A program made the translations under genes and the position numbers. The notes beneath the pieces are model-generated. The model saw nothing but the letters and a program-made list of their open reading frames with translations. It ran no database searches and was not told where the DNA came from. Of a stretch of 64,000 nucleotides of DNA, positions 34,663 through 45,925 are shown piece by piece. The stretch's first letter is position 1. Each line of letters starts with the position of its first letter. Source of the stretch: Erythrobacter sp. (GTDB lineage: Bacteria > Pseudomonadota > Alphaproteobacteria > Sphingomonadales > Sphingomonadaceae); assembly GCA_002695185.1 (NCBI GenBank), contig NZOF01000077.1:4137-68136 (forward strand), written 5' to 3'.

Positions 34663-35330
34663 TGACCGAAGAAGCAACCACCGCACAGGAAAAGGCCGAA
34701 CAGGCCGCGCTGGAACGGCGGGCGAACAAGCTGTTCTCGGGCCGGGTGGATTTCCTCCTCTCGGCGCCGCAGCTCAAGTTCCTCCCCGAACCGACCGTGC
34801 CCGAAATCGCCTTTGCGGGCCGGTCCAACGTCGGCAAGAGCTCGCTGCTCAACGCGCTGACCGGGCGCAAGGCGATCGCGCGCGCATCGGTCACGCCGGG
34901 GCGCACGCAGGAACTGAACTTCTTCGAAGTGGGTGCGCCCACGCTGTTCCGCCTCGTCGACATGCCGGGCTATGGCTTTGCCAAGGCGCCGGTCAAAGTG
35001 GTCGAGAAATGGAAAAGCCTGGTGAAGACCTATCTGCGCGGACGGCAGGTGCTGGTCCGCAATCTGGTGCTGGTCGATAGCCGCCACGGGCTGAAGGATG
35101 TCGATCGCGACATGATGAAGATGCTCGACGAAGCCGCCGTCGGCTATCGCATCGTGCTGACCAAGGCCGACAAGATTAAAGCGAGCGAGCTGGCCAGGAC
35201 CGTCGAGGCGGTCGAAGCCGAGGCGAAGAAGCACGTTGCCGCATATCCCGAAATCCACGTGACCTCCGCCGAAAAGGGCATGGGCATCCCCGAACTGCGC
35301 GCCGCCGTGCTGCGCGATGCGGGCGTCTGA
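34662..35330 (+). CDS. engB: Ribosome biogenesis GTPase EngB (YihA/YsxC)
   Basis: 222-residue GTPase for large-subunit assembly. G1 GRSNVGKS (53-60), G2 T in TPGRTQ, G3 DMPGYG (100-105), G4 TKAD, G5 TSAEKGMG. The N-terminal 35-residue extension is polar and Ala/Glu rich. It overlaps the yidC stop by 1 base, as in many alphaproteobacteria. argB, the frequent next gene in relatives, is missing here, replaced by a hypothetical gene on the other strand. Confidence 0.96.
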   Translation: MTEEATTAQEKAEQAALERRANKLFSGRVDFLLSAPQLKFLPEPTVPEIAFAGRSNVGKSSLLNALTGRKAIARASVTPGRTQELNFFEVGAPTLFRLVDMPGYGFAKAPVKVVEKWKSLVKTYLRGRQVLVRNLVLVDSRHGLKDVDRDMMKMLDEAAVGYRIVLTKADKIKASELARTVEAVEAEAKKHVAAYPEIHVTSAEKGMGIPELRAAVLRDAGV

Positions 35331-35339
35331 CCTTTCCGC

Positions 35340-35978
35340 CTAGCGGATACGGAAATCCAGCAATTCGAAGCGCGCCGGGCCGGTGGCATAGACGCCGTGC
35401 CCGCGCCCGCCTTTCGAGCCGAAGACCAGCCCGACCTTATCGGCATTGGCCAGCGCCGCGGCGAATTCACGCGGATATTGCGATGCATTCCCGCCGACCA
35501 CTGCGCCCCAGCGGGGATCGTCCAGCCTCACGGTCATTTCGTGCACGCCCGGCGCAATGTTCTGGACGCTGTCCGCAGGCGCATACCAGCGATACATCGC
35601 ATAGCGGCCCTTGGCAGTCCAATTGTCGCCCGCGCGCTGGAAATAGAGCGAGACGGTGGCGGGCCGGTCTGGGAATTCCTGCGGCACGAAGCGGGTGCCG
35701 CGCCGCGCATCGACACGGTACCGCACCTTGATCTCGCGCGCGCCGTCCAGCGATCCGGGATCGAAGCTCACATAATGGACATGGCCATCGCGCTTGCTGT
35801 TCGAGGGGAAGTCGAAGCTCCACCCCCGCTCGGTCGGCTGCGGGCGCAGCGGCATGTTCACCGAATAGCTCTTGCCGCGAATGATCGGCCCGATTTCCCA
35901 CTGATGCGCAGGCGGTCCCGCACCGATGGCGGTGGCTGCGGCGGCAAGGCTGATGGCGAGGGCGGGGAGTATTTTCAT
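35340..35978 (-). CDS. Secreted hypothetical protein, beta-rich
   Basis: 212 residues from the ATG at 35978. Signal peptide MKILPALAISLAAAATAIG, cleavage near AGP. The mature part contains DFPSNSKRDGHVHYVSFDPGSLDGA, then IKVRYRVDARRGT, and ends GPARFELLDFRIR. The strand pattern suggests a jelly-roll or concanavalin-like domain, which is inference. No catalytic motif is seen. The longer start at 36032 would hide the signal peptide. It converges on engB, 9 bases apart. Confidence 0.75.
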   Translation of the reverse strand: MKILPALAISLAAAATAIGAGPPAHQWEIGPIIRGKSYSVNMPLRPQPTERGWSFDFPSNSKRDGHVHYVSFDPGSLDGAREIKVRYRVDARRGTRFVPQEFPDRPATVSLYFQRAGDNWTAKGRYAMYRWYAPADSVQNIAPGVHEMTVRLDDPRWGAVVGGNASQYPREFAAALANADKVGLVFGSKGGRGHGVYATGPARFELLDFRIR

Positions 35979-36087
35979 GGGGTACACTCTACCAGCACAG
36001 GCTTTGTGCGGGATGAACGTGGCGGTTGGCAAACCGTAAGCTAGCCCGTGGCGCTCAGCCGCTCTTCACCCACACTTCACCCGCCCA

Positions 36088-37155
36088 TCATCCACATTGG
36101 GCGCGGTGCAGCAGCTTGTGATCCGCCAGCACCAGCGCCATCATCGCTTCCACCACCGGCGTGCCGCGTATGCCCACGCATGGATCGTGGCGGCCCTTGG
36201 TCCGCACCTCGGTGGCGGCGCCCTGCCGGTCGATGCTGGGCACCGGCGTCAGGATCGAACTGGTCGGCTTGAAGGCGACGCGGCAGACCACCGGCTGGCC
36301 GGTCGAAATGCCGCCCGCGATCCCGCCTGCATGATTGGCGGCGAATTGCGGCCCGTTCTCGCCCGGCGTCATGGCGTCGGCATTCTGTTCGCCGGTCAGG
36401 CGCGCGGCATCGAACCCGTCGCCGATCTCCACGCCCTTGACCGCATTGATGCTCATCATGCCTGCCGCCAGATCGCTGTCGAGCTTGGCATAGATCGGCG
36501 CGCCCCATCCGGCGGGAACGCCCGTGGCCACGCATTCGACCACTGCGCCCAGCGATGATCCGGCCTTGCGGGCATCGTCCACCAGCGCTTCCCAGCGCTT
36601 GGCCGCCTGTGCATCGGGGCACCAGAACGGGTTGTTGGCTATTTCCCCGGCATCGAAATTGGCCGGGTCGATCCGGTCGCCGCCGATTTCGGCGACATAG
36701 GCAAGGATGTTCACCCCGCCGATCACCTTGCGCGCCACGGCGCCCGCAGCCACGCGCATTGCGGTTTCGCGCGCGCTCGACCGCCCGCCGCCGCGATAAT
36801 CGCGCAGGCCGTATTTGGCGTCATAGGCATAATCGGCATGGCCGGGGCGATAGGTGTTGGCGATCTCCGAATAATCCTTCGATCGCTGGTCGGTATTTTC
36901 GATCAGCAGGCTGATCGGCGTGCCAGTGGTCACACCTTCGAACACGCCCGACAGGATGCGCACCGCATCGGGTTCCTGCCGCTGGGTGGTGAACTTGTTC
37001 TGCCCCGGCTTGCGCGCATCGAGGAAGGGCTGGATGTCGCCTTCCGCCAGCGCGATCCCCGGCGGGCACCCGTCGACCACCGCGCCGATGGCGGGGCCGT
37101 GGCTTTCGCCCCAGGGGGTGAAGCGCAGCGTGCGTCCGAATGTGTTCCAGCTCAT
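36088..37155 (-). CDS. aroC: Chorismate synthase
   Basis: 355-residue FMN-dependent enzyme that makes chorismate from EPSP, the last shikimate step. Start [20 protein letters not shown] at 37155. Signatures: [21 protein letters not shown] (signature 2) and the late [23 protein letters not shown] block. Length is normal. The frame extends to 37254, but that leader is Arg/Cys rich and non-homologous. Upstream of it lies the repeated GTGAC array, so the array could affect aroC as well as ruvA. Confidence 0.97.
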   Translation of the reverse strand: MSWNTFGRTLRFTPWGESHGPAIGAVVDGCPPGIALAEGDIQPFLDARKPGQNKFTTQRQEPDAVRILSGVFEGVTTGTPISLLIENTDQRSKDYSEIANTYRPGHADYAYDAKYGLRDYRGGGRSSARETAMRVAAGAVARKVIGGVNILAYVAEIGGDRIDPANFDAGEIANNPFWCPDAQAAKRWEALVDDARKAGSSLGAVVECVATGVPAGWGAPIYAKLDSDLAAGMMSINAVKGVEIGDGFDAARLTGEQNADAMTPGENGPQFAANHAGGIAGGISTGQPVVCRVAFKPTSSILTPVPSIDRQGAATEVRTKGRHDPCVGIRGTPVVEAMMALVLADHKLLHRAQCG

Positions 37156-37266
37156 GGCACTGTCATATCGCGCAGGATCAGCCTGTCGAGCAAGCATGCC
37201 TTTCCTACAGCCCTGCTCAATTGGTATTGGTGCGCGGTGGCGGCACAGGAACAAGGGGGCGGGCGC

Positions 37267-37446
37267 GGTGACAGTTCGGGGCGAAAAGGGTGACAGGACG
37301 CGCAGCGCGGTGGTGACAGGCGCCTTTGCGCAAAGTGACGGATCGGCGGGGCAGGGTGACAGTCTGGCGCGCGAAGGTGACGGGGTGCTGCAAAAGGTGA
37401 CGCATCGCGGCGCAAGGGTGACAGTTTCACGCCCCAGAGTGACGGA
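37267..37446. repeat. Iteron-like array of nine GTGAC cores, 20-23 bp apart
   Basis: GTGAC begins at 37268, 37290, 37313, 37335, 37356, 37377, 37397, 37418 and 37439. All nine are in the same direction, usually as GGTGACRG. Intervals are 22, 23, 22, 21, 21, 20, 21 and 21 bases, about two helical turns. The 12-16 bases between cores vary, so this is not a simple tandem duplication. The whole 477-base space between aroC (37155) and ruvA (37633) holds no convincing gene, and frame-shifting intervals argue against a coding repeat. Confidence 0.75.
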
Positions 37447-37632
37447 TCGCGGCTTTTTGCCCTGGACCGTGCTCCACCTGCTCCATCCCGGCGCGCGAAT
37501 CGCGGGAGAAACGGCGCAGGAGGGTGGACCCGCGCCGCGGACTACGGCAGGAACAAAACGCGCCCACGCAGCGATGGCGCAGAGAGAAGCCCCGCGCTCA
37601 AGCAGCGTAGCGGTAGCGCAGAGAGAAACACC

Positions 37633-38241
37633 ATGATTGCGAAGCTCAAAGGCCTGCTAGATGAAACCGGCGTGGACTGGGCGGTGATCGATGTGTCGGG
37701 CGTGGGCTATCTCGTCCATTGTTCGGCCCGCACGCTCAGCCAGCTGGGCGAAAAGGGCGAAGCCTGCACCGTCTATACCGATCTGCAGGTTTCCGAGAAC
37801 GACATGCGCCTGCTCGGCTTTGCCGACGGGGCCGAACGCGACTGGTTCCGCCTGCTCACGCAGGTGCAGGGCGTGGGCAGCAAGGTGGCGCTGGCGATCC
37901 TCTCCGCGCTTTCCATCGGCGAAGTGCAGCAGGCCTGCTCCAACGGCGATGCCGCCACCATTGCGCGCGCGCAGGGCGTGGGGCCGAAACTGGCCAGCCG
38001 CATCGTCAACGAACTCAAGGACAAGGCCGGCGCATTGCCCGGCGGCGGCGGCGCGGCAGGCGGCGTGGGCGTGGCGATGCCCGCAGGCGGGGCGAGCGCC
38101 GATGCGGTAAGCGCGCTCGAAAACCTCGGCTTCAAACCCGCCGTGGCCGCCCGCGCGGTCGCGGCGGCACAAAGCGAACTGGGCGAAGGCGCGGCCGAGG
38201 GCGACCTCATCCGCGTCGCGTTGAAGAGGGCGGCGGGGTAA
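37633..38241 (+). CDS. ruvA: Holliday junction DNA helicase subunit RuvA
   Basis: 202-residue RuvA that binds four-way junctions and loads RuvB. Domain I is [13 protein letters not shown]...[11 protein letters not shown], domain II holds two helix-hairpin-helix motifs ([38 protein letters not shown]), and domain III is after a Gly/Ala-rich linker (about 138-155), with [20 protein letters not shown]. ruvC is not directly upstream as in many relatives; instead there is the GTGAC array. GAGAGAAACACC precedes the ATG. Confidence 0.97.
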   Translation: MIAKLKGLLDETGVDWAVIDVSGVGYLVHCSARTLSQLGEKGEACTVYTDLQVSENDMRLLGFADGAERDWFRLLTQVQGVGSKVALAILSALSIGEVQQACSNGDAATIARAQGVGPKLASRIVNELKDKAGALPGGGGAAGGVGVAMPAGGASADAVSALENLGFKPAVAARAVAAAQSELGEGAAEGDLIRVALKRAAG

Positions 38242-38606
38242 TGGCGGCGAAATGGCGCCTGATCCTCCTGTCCCTTTACGCCGTGGTCACGGCGGCGGCG
38301 ATGATCGCAATGGGCCAGCCCGATACGCTGAAGTGGTACCTGCTCGCCGTTCCGTTCTTCCTGTGGGCAATGGCCCCGGTGGCATGGCTCTGTCTGCGCC
38401 GGAAGCGCCCGCTGGCCTCGGGGATCGGGGCGGCGGTCTGTGCCGCGGCGGGAGCGGCGATCTTCGGCTCTACCGCGTGGCTGCCACCAGTCGATGCGCA
38501 GGCAGGCCTCGTCTTCGTTTTCGTGCCAGCCTATCAGTTCGCCTTCGCGCTGCTGTGGGTTGCGGCACTCGCCATCATCGCCCGTCTCACATCGAAGGAG
38601 AGCTGA
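38241..38606 (+). CDS. Small inner-membrane protein
   Basis: 121 residues with four hydrophobic segments (about 6-24, 30-48, 58-76, 88-110) and basic loops such as RRKRPLASG. Start ATG overlaps the ruvA stop by one base (TAATG), so it is coupled to ruvA. It is followed by the DsrE-like gene after 1 base. I do not recognise a family. It is inserted within the ruvA-ruvB interval, so the ruv operon carries two extra genes here. Confidence 0.72.
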   Translation: MAAKWRLILLSLYAVVTAAAMIAMGQPDTLKWYLLAVPFFLWAMAPVAWLCLRRKRPLASGIGAAVCAAAGAAIFGSTAWLPPVDAQAGLVFVFVPAYQFAFALLWVAALAIIARLTSKES

Positions 38607-38607
38607 A

Positions 38608-39144
38608 ATGCGGCTCATGACCGTCGTGCCCCTGCTTCTCCTCGCTGCGCCCGTCGCGGCGCAGGATGTGGACTGGCAGCTTGGCCCGGTATTCGACAGC
38701 TTCGGTCCGCATGTCGCGGTGGAAGGGGTGGACGCCTTTGCCCCGGACACGCAGTTCAGCGTCGCCTTCGATGTCGCAAAAGCCGCCGACGAGGGCGCGC
38801 GCAACCGCGGCATGGAAAGCGCGGCGCGGTTCATCAACATGCATGTCGCCAATGGCGTGGCGCCAGACAACATCCGCGTTGCGGTAGTGGTGCACGGGCC
38901 GGCGGTGTTCGACCTGCTCTCGGCAGAAGGCTGGGCCGCTCATGACCGCGAGGATGCCAACGGCAGCGCGGCCATGGTGCGCGAGATGCTCGGTCACGGC
39001 GTGCGCTTCATCGTCTGCGGCCAGAGCGCGGCGGCGCAAGGCATCACCGCCGACCAGCTGATCGAGGGCGCCGAGATGGACCTCTCCGCCATGACCGCCC
39101 ACGCGCAGCTTCAGCAGGCAGGCTATACGGTGAACCCGTTCTGA
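38608..39144 (+). CDS. DsrE-family secreted protein
   Basis: 178 residues. Signal peptide MRLMTVVPLLLLAAPVAAQ. The mature domain has the DsrE/DsrF fold: FSVAFDVAKAAD, RVAVVVHGPAVFDLL, VREMLGHGVRFIVCGQSAAAQGI with one Cys, then DQLIEGAEMDLSAMTAHAQLQQAGY. Members bind or transfer sulfur in some cases; periplasmic ones with a single Cys have no known role. AAGGAG lies 7 bases before the ATG. It follows the small membrane gene with one base between and precedes ruvB. Confidence 0.85.
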   Translation: MRLMTVVPLLLLAAPVAAQDVDWQLGPVFDSFGPHVAVEGVDAFAPDTQFSVAFDVAKAADEGARNRGMESAARFINMHVANGVAPDNIRVAVVVHGPAVFDLLSAEGWAAHDREDANGSAAMVREMLGHGVRFIVCGQSAAAQGITADQLIEGAEMDLSAMTAHAQLQQAGYTVNPF

Positions 39145-39161
39145 TGGCCGCGCCCGTAAAC

Positions 39162-39254
39162 ATCGTCATCCTGAACTCGCTGCGGGGCGCTGTTGATACG
39201 CATAGTCCGGTGATTGCCCTGCAATGGATGCTGAAACACGCTCAGGATGACGAT
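39162..39254. repeat. REP-like inverted pair before ruvB
   Basis: ATCGTCATCCTGA (39162-39174) is the exact inverse of TCAGGATGACGAT (39242-39254). The inner flanks, CTGAACTCG and GGATGCTGAAACACGCTCAGGATG, look like two decayed halves of a sphingomonad-type REP (GTCATCCTGAAC...). It fills most of the DsrE-ruvB gap. Confidence 0.6.
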
Positions 39255-39265
39255 AGGGGGGCGAT

Positions 39266-40300
39266 GTGACCGAACCCGTCCCCCTCCATTCGCCCGACCG
39301 CCAGCCGGAAGACCCGGATGCGGCGCTGCGGCCCAAGAGCCTGGCGGAGTTCGTCGGCCAGAAGGCCGCGCGCGAGAACCTGCGGGTCTTCGTCGAGGCT
39401 GCCAAGGGGCGGGGCGAGGCAATGGACCACGTGCTGTTCTTCGGCCCTCCCGGCCTCGGCAAGACCACGCTGGCGCAGATCGTGTCGCGCGAGCTGGGCG
39501 TGGGCTTTCGCGCCACCAGCGGGCCGGTGATCGCCAAGGCGGGCGATCTGGCCGCGCTGCTCACCAATCTCGAGCCCAATGACGTGCTCTTCATCGACGA
39601 GATCCACCGCCTCAATCCGGTGGTGGAAGAGGTGCTCTACCCCGCAATGGAGGACCGTGCGCTCGACATCATCATCGGCGAAGGGCCCTCGGCGCGCAGC
39701 GTGCGGATCGGCCTGCCGCCCTTCACTCTGGTCGGCGCAACCACGCGGCAGGGATTGCTGACCACGCCCTTGCGCGACCGATTCGGCATTCCGGTGCGCT
39801 TGAACTTCTACACCGAGGACGAATTGCTCAGGGTCGTTACCCGCGGGGCGGGGCTGTTGGGCATGGGGATCGACGAAGGCGGCGCGCGCGAGATCGCCCG
39901 CCGGTCGCGTGGAACCCCGCGTGTGGCGGGCCGCCTGATGCGCCGCGTGCGCGATTTCGCATCAGTACTGGGCGAACCGGTGGTGAACACCAAGGTCGCG
40001 GACGAGGCGCTGACCCGGCTCGAGGTGGACAGCCTCGGCCTCGATGCGATGGACCGCCGCTACCTCACCATGATCGCGACCACCTATAAGGGCGGACCGG
40101 TCGGCGTGGAGACGCTGGCCGCCGGGCTATCCGAGCCGCGCGACACGGTGGAAGAAGTGATCGAACCCTACCTCATCCAGCTAGGCCTGATCGCCCGCAC
40201 AGCGCGGGGCCGCATGCTCAACGATGGCGGGTGGGAGCATCTGGGCATTGCGCCTCCGGGCCTGCCCGACCGGCCTCAGGGCGACATGTTCGACAAGTAG
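39266..40300 (+). CDS. ruvB: Holliday junction branch-migration helicase RuvB
   Basis: 344-residue AAA+ motor. Opening [21 protein letters not shown], Walker [15 protein letters not shown], Walker [24 protein letters not shown], sensor [19 protein letters not shown], arginine finger [19 protein letters not shown]. The start is GTG at 39266 with AGGGGG upstream, an ATG two bases earlier being out of frame. A REP-like pair separates it from the upstream gene. It is convergent with acnA. Confidence 0.97.
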   Translation: MTEPVPLHSPDRQPEDPDAALRPKSLAEFVGQKAARENLRVFVEAAKGRGEAMDHVLFFGPPGLGKTTLAQIVSRELGVGFRATSGPVIAKAGDLAALLTNLEPNDVLFIDEIHRLNPVVEEVLYPAMEDRALDIIIGEGPSARSVRIGLPPFTLVGATTRQGLLTTPLRDRFGIPVRLNFYTEDELLRVVTRGAGLLGMGIDEGGAREIARRSRGTPRVAGRLMRRVRDFASVLGEPVVNTKVADEALTRLEVDSLGLDAMDRRYLTMIATTYKGGPVGVETLAAGLSEPRDTVEEVIEPYLIQLGLIARTARGRMLNDGGWEHLGIAPPGLPDRPQGDMFDK

Positions 40301-40309
40301 GCACCAACG

Positions 40310-40339
40310 AAAAAGGACGGCTCCTCGCGGAACCGCCCT
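40310..40339 (-). terminator. acnA terminator
   Basis: On the minus strand AGGGCGGTTCC-GCGA-GGAGCCGTCCT forms an 11-bp stem with one mismatch and one G-U pair, then TTTTTCG. It lies 24 bases after the acnA stop and between the convergent ruvB and acnA genes. Confidence 0.75.
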
Positions 40340-40362
40340 CTTCGAACTGGTCTTGCCGAACC

Positions 40363-43038
<2,676 letters not shown>

Positions 43039-43266
43039 GCGGGCAAATTCCTTTCTTTCTGAAGCTGTCTCACCACCAATGGGCAAGGCGGCAGAATGTG
43101 CCGCGCCTGTGCGCTGTGGCGGGCAAAAAATCAAGGGTGGCCGGCATTGCGAACGGGTCGATGGGGAACCCTAACTGCGCTCAACCCATTGATAGGGCAA
43201 ATGATGGGCCGATGCGCACCGCAATAGAAAAGAGCGAAAAGCGCCGCCCAATGAGGAGTTTAGAAT

Positions 43267-43425
43267 ATGAAGACCGCTAACCCTACGAATGCGAAATCGC
43301 GCCAGACCATTCGTCTTGCTGTAGTGACGGCTGCAGTAGGCGTTGCCGGAATGTTCACTGTCGCCGCAACTTTTGCCAGCGATAATGCACAGGCTGATCA
43401 AGTCGAGGTCACGCAGCAGCGTTGA
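43267..43425 (+). CDS. 52-residue exported or membrane-anchored peptide
   Basis: MKTANPTNAKSRQTIRLAV, then VTAAVGVAGMFTVAATFASDNAQADQVEVTQQR. One hydrophobic segment (about 16-37) follows a basic head; the tail is polar. Start ATG has GAGGAG about 10 bases upstream. It could be a signal-peptide-bearing small protein cut near AQA. I do not recognise it. It is convergent with the transporter gene, 7 bases apart. Confidence 0.6.
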   Translation: MKTANPTNAKSRQTIRLAVVTAAVGVAGMFTVAATFASDNAQADQVEVTQQR

Positions 43426-43432
43426 TCCAGTC

Positions 43433-44332
43433 TTATAGGGCGCTTTGCTCCGGTCGTTTGCGCCGGGCAGCTATCCAGCACCCCGCCATTATGAATGCGG
43501 CACCGATAATCGTAGAGCCGCGAACATGTTCGCCAAAATAGAGCCAACCGAATAGAGAGGCCCACAGAAAGCCGGTATATTCTATTGGCACCAAGCGCTG
43601 CGTTTCTGACCGGGCGTAGGCCCACGTGAGAAATAGCAGAGCGGCTACCGCCAGGATAGCGCCAGCGACAAGCTCTCCCCAAACTTCGCCCCTCGGCATT
43701 ACAAACAAAAACGGGGCACCTGCAAGCAGCGTAAGGGCGGCAACCCCGTTCTGAAAGGTCCCCGCTTCTTCAGGTGAAGATATTAAAGCCTGTTGCCGTT
43801 GGAGGATCAGATTCCAGGCGAATAGCAACGCCGAAATACCGACGAGCAGCAGCCCGACGAGGGAATCCTCGCTCATCTTCTCGCGTCCGATACGGCCGCC
43901 AACAATGACAATCACTCCGCCAAGTCCCAGCAAGGCCCCCATGATGGCGCGACGCTCGATCCGCTCTCCCAGAATGATCGCGGCAAGATACAGCGTTATT
44001 AGAGGGGCGATGAAGCTGATCGCAATTGCTTCGGCAAGGGGTAGGCGAACCAGCGCGGCAAAGAAGGTCCAGCCCATAAAGGCGACCACTATCCCCCGCA
44101 TGAGATGAACTTTGAGCACGGATCTGGTCGGAAGCTTTCTCACCCGCCACCACCAGATCGGCGCAATCATCACGAAACCGATCGCGCAACGCAGCAGATA
44201 TGCGCTGTAGGCCCCTACCGATAGGCTGGCGCTCTTCATCACGGCGTCCATTGCCGAAAATAACGCGATCCCGATAATGGTTGCCAGAACAGGCCTTAAG
44301 CTGTCGTCATTCGCGCTCATCGTCGCTGGCAT
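43433..44332 (-). CDS. EamA/DMT-type inner-membrane transporter
   Basis: 299 residues from the ATG at 44332 with AGGG six bases upstream. Ten hydrophobic helices in two EamA repeats: LRPVLATIIGIALFSAMDAVMKS opens repeat 1 and SLVGLLLVGISALLFAWNLILQR repeat 2. It ends with a basic ARRKRPEQ tail. The family exports metabolites such as amino acids or nucleosides; the substrate cannot be read from sequence. The longer frame to 44449 is rejected because it overlaps the promoter region of the next gene. Confidence 0.87.
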   Translation of the reverse strand: MPATMSANDDSLRPVLATIIGIALFSAMDAVMKSASLSVGAYSAYLLRCAIGFVMIAPIWWWRVRKLPTRSVLKVHLMRGIVVAFMGWTFFAALVRLPLAEAIAISFIAPLITLYLAAIILGERIERRAIMGALLGLGGVIVIVGGRIGREKMSEDSLVGLLLVGISALLFAWNLILQRQQALISSPEEAGTFQNGVAALTLLAGAPFLFVMPRGEVWGELVAGAILAVAALLFLTWAYARSETQRLVPIEYTGFLWASLFGWLYFGEHVRGSTIIGAAFIMAGCWIAARRKRPEQSAL

Positions 44333-44463
44333 AGTGCGCCCTGTCCCAAGCGCAACTTGGTTCAGCGGTGGGTAAGCCGGGATCGCGGATTGTATCCTAC
44401 AGTTAACGATACATAGCGCCCGTAAAGCAGTATATATGGCGGAGCGCAAAATTGGTGGGCCAA

Positions 44464-45888
44464 ATGAAACGATTTAATCTTATCTCCGGAACCGCGATCG
44501 CGATCACCGCCGTTCTTCTTGCAACTTCCGCACAGGCTCAGCAGGCGGCGCCTGAAAGTCTGTTGCCAGTTGCGGGACAAAGCCAAAGTGTTGCCAAGTC
44601 TGCGCCGCAACAAAGTGGCGATGACGCACGCACGGTGGACGAAGCTTTCGGCGATATCCGCATGGCTAGCGGCGAGGTGGTGCAGGAAATACCGTCTTTG
44701 GAAGGTGTATGGAGCGTGGCACAGGCCGAGCAACTGCTCGCATTCATCCCTACATTGGTCGCTGAGGGGCTGAACCCAACGGATTATCGTGCCGACGCGC
44801 TCAAGACCGCGATCGCTGCGGGCGAGGGTGAGGCGCTAAACAAGCTAGCCAGTGAAACCTTCGTCTGGCTGGTCGAAGATCTACGCGATGGCCGCACGCC
44901 AATGGAATCGCGTCGTCAGTGGTTCGTCGTCGATCCTGATGCGGACCGTCTGCCGACTTGGAAGCTGCTCGAAGATGCGCTGGCCAGCGGCGATATTTCC
45001 GGCACGCTGACCTCGCTCAATCCGGTTCATCCAGACTATGCGGCTTTGAGGGAGGAACTTGCCACGGCAAAAGATGCCAAGCGGATCAAGCTGATCCGGG
45101 CAAATATGGATCGGTGGCGCTGGTTGCCGCAGGATCTTGGTAAGCAGTATCTCGTTACCAATGTGCCCGAATACATGCTGCGCCTCACGGTGAATGGTAA
45201 GATCATCAAAAGCTACCGTACCGTCGTCGGGAAGCCCGGTCGTACCGCGACACCGCAACTTGCCGAAATGGTCGAAGCGGTTATCTACAACCCGACGTGG
45301 ACCGTGCCTCAGTCGATCGTGAAGGGCGAAGGTCTGGGCGCTAAGGTGCTCAACAATCCCGGCTGGGCCCGGACCGCTGGCTACAAGGCAACCAAGGGCG
45401 AAAATGGCTGGGTTACAGTGGTGCAGCAGCCAGGCCCGCAGAATTCACTCGGCCTGATGAAGCTCGACATGCCTAACGAACACGCGATCTTCCTTCACGA
45501 TACGCCTAGCCGCCACTTGTTCGCGAATGACAACCGTGCGTTGAGCCACGGGTGCATCCGCGTGCAGGGTGCGCGTGAACTGGCGATGACCATGTCGATG
45601 CTCGGCAATGCCAGCAGCCGTGAAGATATCCCGGCGATCCAGCAGGAAGTTTCGGAAATCACGACTAGCGGCGAATACACGCGCTACGAGATGAAGAAGC
45701 AGTGGCCGGTCTACATCACCTATTTCACCATGGCGAGCGACGTGAACGGCCAGATGAAGACGTTCAGCGACATCTACGATCGCGATGCGCCCGTGCTCGC
45801 CGCGCTCGATGCGCCGCGGGTATCGGATCGCGCGCGGGAGACGAGTGAAGAAGCCGTCGAAATCGTCGACGACATGCAGATCAGCTAA
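44464..45888 (+). CDS. Periplasmic L,D-transpeptidase (YcbB-like)
   Basis: 474 residues. Signal MKRFNLISGTAIAITAVLLATSAQA. A PG-binding/scaffold region (about 75-220) with DYRADALKTAI and LIRANMDRWRWLPQDLGKQYLVTNVPEYMLRL is followed by the YkuD catalytic domain: IFLHDTPSRHLFANDNRALSHGCIRV with the nucleophile Cys in SHGCIR. Such enzymes make 3-3 crosslinks in peptidoglycan or attach proteins to it. The C-terminal 90 residues are charged and Ala rich. Start at ATG 44464 after GGTGGG. It is convergent with another L,D-transpeptidase of a different family. Confidence 0.92.
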   Translation: MKRFNLISGTAIAITAVLLATSAQAQQAAPESLLPVAGQSQSVAKSAPQQSGDDARTVDEAFGDIRMASGEVVQEIPSLEGVWSVAQAEQLLAFIPTLVAEGLNPTDYRADALKTAIAAGEGEALNKLASETFVWLVEDLRDGRTPMESRRQWFVVDPDADRLPTWKLLEDALASGDISGTLTSLNPVHPDYAALREELATAKDAKRIKLIRANMDRWRWLPQDLGKQYLVTNVPEYMLRLTVNGKIIKSYRTVVGKPGRTATPQLAEMVEAVIYNPTWTVPQSIVKGEGLGAKVLNNPGWARTAGYKATKGENGWVTVVQQPGPQNSLGLMKLDMPNEHAIFLHDTPSRHLFANDNRALSHGCIRVQGARELAMTMSMLGNASSREDIPAIQQEVSEITTSGEYTRYEMKKQWPVYITYFTMASDVNGQMKTFSDIYDRDAPVLAALDAPRVSDRARETSEEAVEIVDDMQIS

Positions 45889-45901
45889 GAAAAGTAGTGC
45901 G

Positions 45902-45925
45902 CCCCGGCGTTAGAAAACGCCGGGG
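45902..45925. terminator. Shared terminator between the two L,D-transpeptidase genes
   Basis: CCCCGGCGTT-AGAA-AACGCCGGGG, a perfect 10-bp stem with a four-base loop. It overlaps the stop codon of the minus-strand gene (45910-45912). Short T stretches follow on both strands. Confidence 0.75.

Noticed and set aside
32917..34686. A 589-codon minus-strand frame opposite yidC
   Set aside because: Shadow of a certain gene; His/Gln/Arg-rich composition without family motifs.
37152..37430. Minus-strand ORFs through the GTGAC array with repeated VTL-like peptides
   Set aside because: Array intervals are not multiples of three, so no single frame keeps the repeat; composition is Arg/Pro/Cys rich.
37201..37632. 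A degenerate ruvC in the region before ruvA
   Set aside because: No ruvC motifs are visible in any frame; the space is the GTGAC array and low-complexity GC-rich sequence.
39144..39269. A 41-codon ORF fitting exactly between the DsrE-like gene and ruvB (TGATG and ATGTGA overlaps)
   Set aside because: Most of it is the REP-like inverted repeat, so the reading frame is probably accidental.
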